Source of the DNA: Atriophallophorus winterbourni
Taxonomy: Eukaryota > Platyhelminthes > Trematoda > Plagiorchiida > Microphallidae
DNA length: 64,000 nt
Reading direction: 5' to 3'
NCBI GenBank assembly: GCA_013407085.1
Contig: JACCGJ010001312.1
Coordinates: 124,001-188,000 of the forward strand
The position numbers and the translations under genes are program-made. The notes beneath the pieces are model-generated. The model did not search any database, was not told the origin of the DNA, and saw nothing but the letters and a program-made list of their open reading frames with translations. Below are positions 63,225 through 64,000 of the stretch, piece by piece; position 1 is the first letter of the stretch, and each line of letters opens with the position of its first letter.

Positions 63225-64000
63225 TGTTTGATATGTTTGTCTGGTTTGCAAGGCCAAATCAGCACCGTCAGCCTCGGCGACGAAAACCCATGAATTTGAT
63301 ATTGAGACGCGTCTAAATAGAATGGAATCCAGTATACAAAAACTAAATGAACTGATAATAAACGTCATAAAAGCACCGTCGTTATCCGACTTAGAGGTTA
63401 CTGCCGAAGAACCGGTAGGTAATCCAGCATACTCGAGCAGGCCAACATTTGCCCAGATGGTGACTAAAACGGGAAAGCGTTCGTTGGGATCAGTGACTCC
63501 TCGACTTTACGTAAACGAAAAAGGATTCAGAAAAACCATTACTAAAATGACTGTCTCACATTATAAAACAAAATCCGCGGGTGTAAACCTCAGCGTTATA
63601 TGTACAAAGGTGACCGAGTCACAGGAAACGCTGTTTGAAGCTAAGCAAAAACATGACATAGCTGAGTGGTATAAACTCTGCAGTCAGATGAGATTGGCCG
63701 CAGTTACTCCTTCATCAATAGTTCGATTAAACCACCACCTGAATTCTCCTCACAAGGATGATCCTCGCCTTTTAAGAATAACGCTACAATCTGCGGAGGA
63801 CGTGGAAAACGTACTCTTAAATGCTTACATTCTTAGAGGTGTTCCAGAAACTACATGTCGTATCCATGCAGACTTATCATAGTGGGAGCGGAAGTCGTCG
63901 CAGAAATCTCGTGAGGAATGTAATGGAAGAAGTATTGTAATTCTAGGTATTCCGGAAGATGCTGCTGACGTACCTTCTCAAGAAAAGTCTGAGCACGACC
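63225..64000 (+). pseudogene. CR1-like ORF1, continuing past the window
   Basis: After the inverted segment the ORF1 frame resumes: VCLVCKAKSAPSASATKTHE, FDIETRLNRMESSIQKLNEL (a coiled-coil-like stretch), then a long basic region, ending at a stop at 63880-63882. The next frame continues with SIVILGIPEDAADVP near 63930-63985, homologous to RSLIFLGVPENVDVVS at 20241-20732. A frameshift near 63880 separates them. The window ends inside the gene. Confidence 0.7.

Noticed and set aside
1..64000. CRISPR arrays, bacterial operons, rRNA or tRNA genes
   Set aside because: No regularly spaced short repeats, no ribosome-binding sites ahead of frames, no rRNA or cloverleaf signature; the window is eukaryotic.

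Overview
The window looks like nuclear DNA of a large-genome flatworm, most likely a digenean trematode. The reasons are AT-rich sequence, GT-AG introns, one host gene (a Transformer-2 splicing factor) with widely spaced exons, and a dense layer of CR1-like and RTE-like LINEs, Penelope-like elements (PLEs), BEL/Pao and Ty3/Gypsy LTR elements, hAT and pogo DNA transposons and hammerhead-ribozyme repeats. The species cannot be named from the sequence alone.

Host genes are few. A secreted C-type-lectin-like protein has one clear exon at 5437-6053. A transformer-2 (tra2) homologue lies on the + strand at 34692-46437 in four coding exons (34692-34765, 42927-43204, 43298-43472, 46128-46437) giving 278 codons with one RRM and RS-rich ends. 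Intron 1 (8.2 kb) holds a pogo-type DNA transposon, an RTE LINE with an inverted 5' half, and many copies of a ~245-bp SINE-like repeat. Intron 3 holds an internal duplication and an RTE tail.

Layout. 1-960: 3' end of a hAT element. 970-2300: LINE and PLE fragments. 5.4-6.1 kb: lectin-like exon. 8.8-13.8 kb: a PLE (- strand) split inside its GIY-YIG endonuclease by a 2,724-bp hAT element with perfect 15-bp inverted ends and an 8-bp target duplication. 16-26.9 kb: a cluster of - strand LINEs, one carrying a 1.3-unit tandem hammerhead-ribozyme repeat (retrozyme-like, 307-bp period) at 19784-20186. 27.0-33.9 kb: a young, internally deleted BEL/Pao element (27190-31743, LTRs about 99% alike, TACGT duplication) inside an LTR of an older Gypsy element. 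34.7-46.4 kb: tra2. 46.6-55.6 kb: RTE debris and a 430-bp direct repeat. 57.2-61.5 kb: a second PLE split by a nearly open CR1-like LINE (57507-60175). 61.6-64 kb: CR1 ORF1 sequences with an RTE insertion and an inverted copy.

The most unusual signal is the set of hammerhead-ribozyme motifs. One has a complete core in a tandem-unit element (19843-19885), two sit in the 3' regions of the two PLEs, and several are decayed. All share a minimal self-complementary stem III (ACCGGU or ACGU), which suggests cleavage as dimers. Together with the reconstructible nested insertions (hAT in PLE, LINE in PLE, retrozyme in CR1, BEL in Gypsy, RTE in CR1 ORF1), the window gives a relative insertion history.
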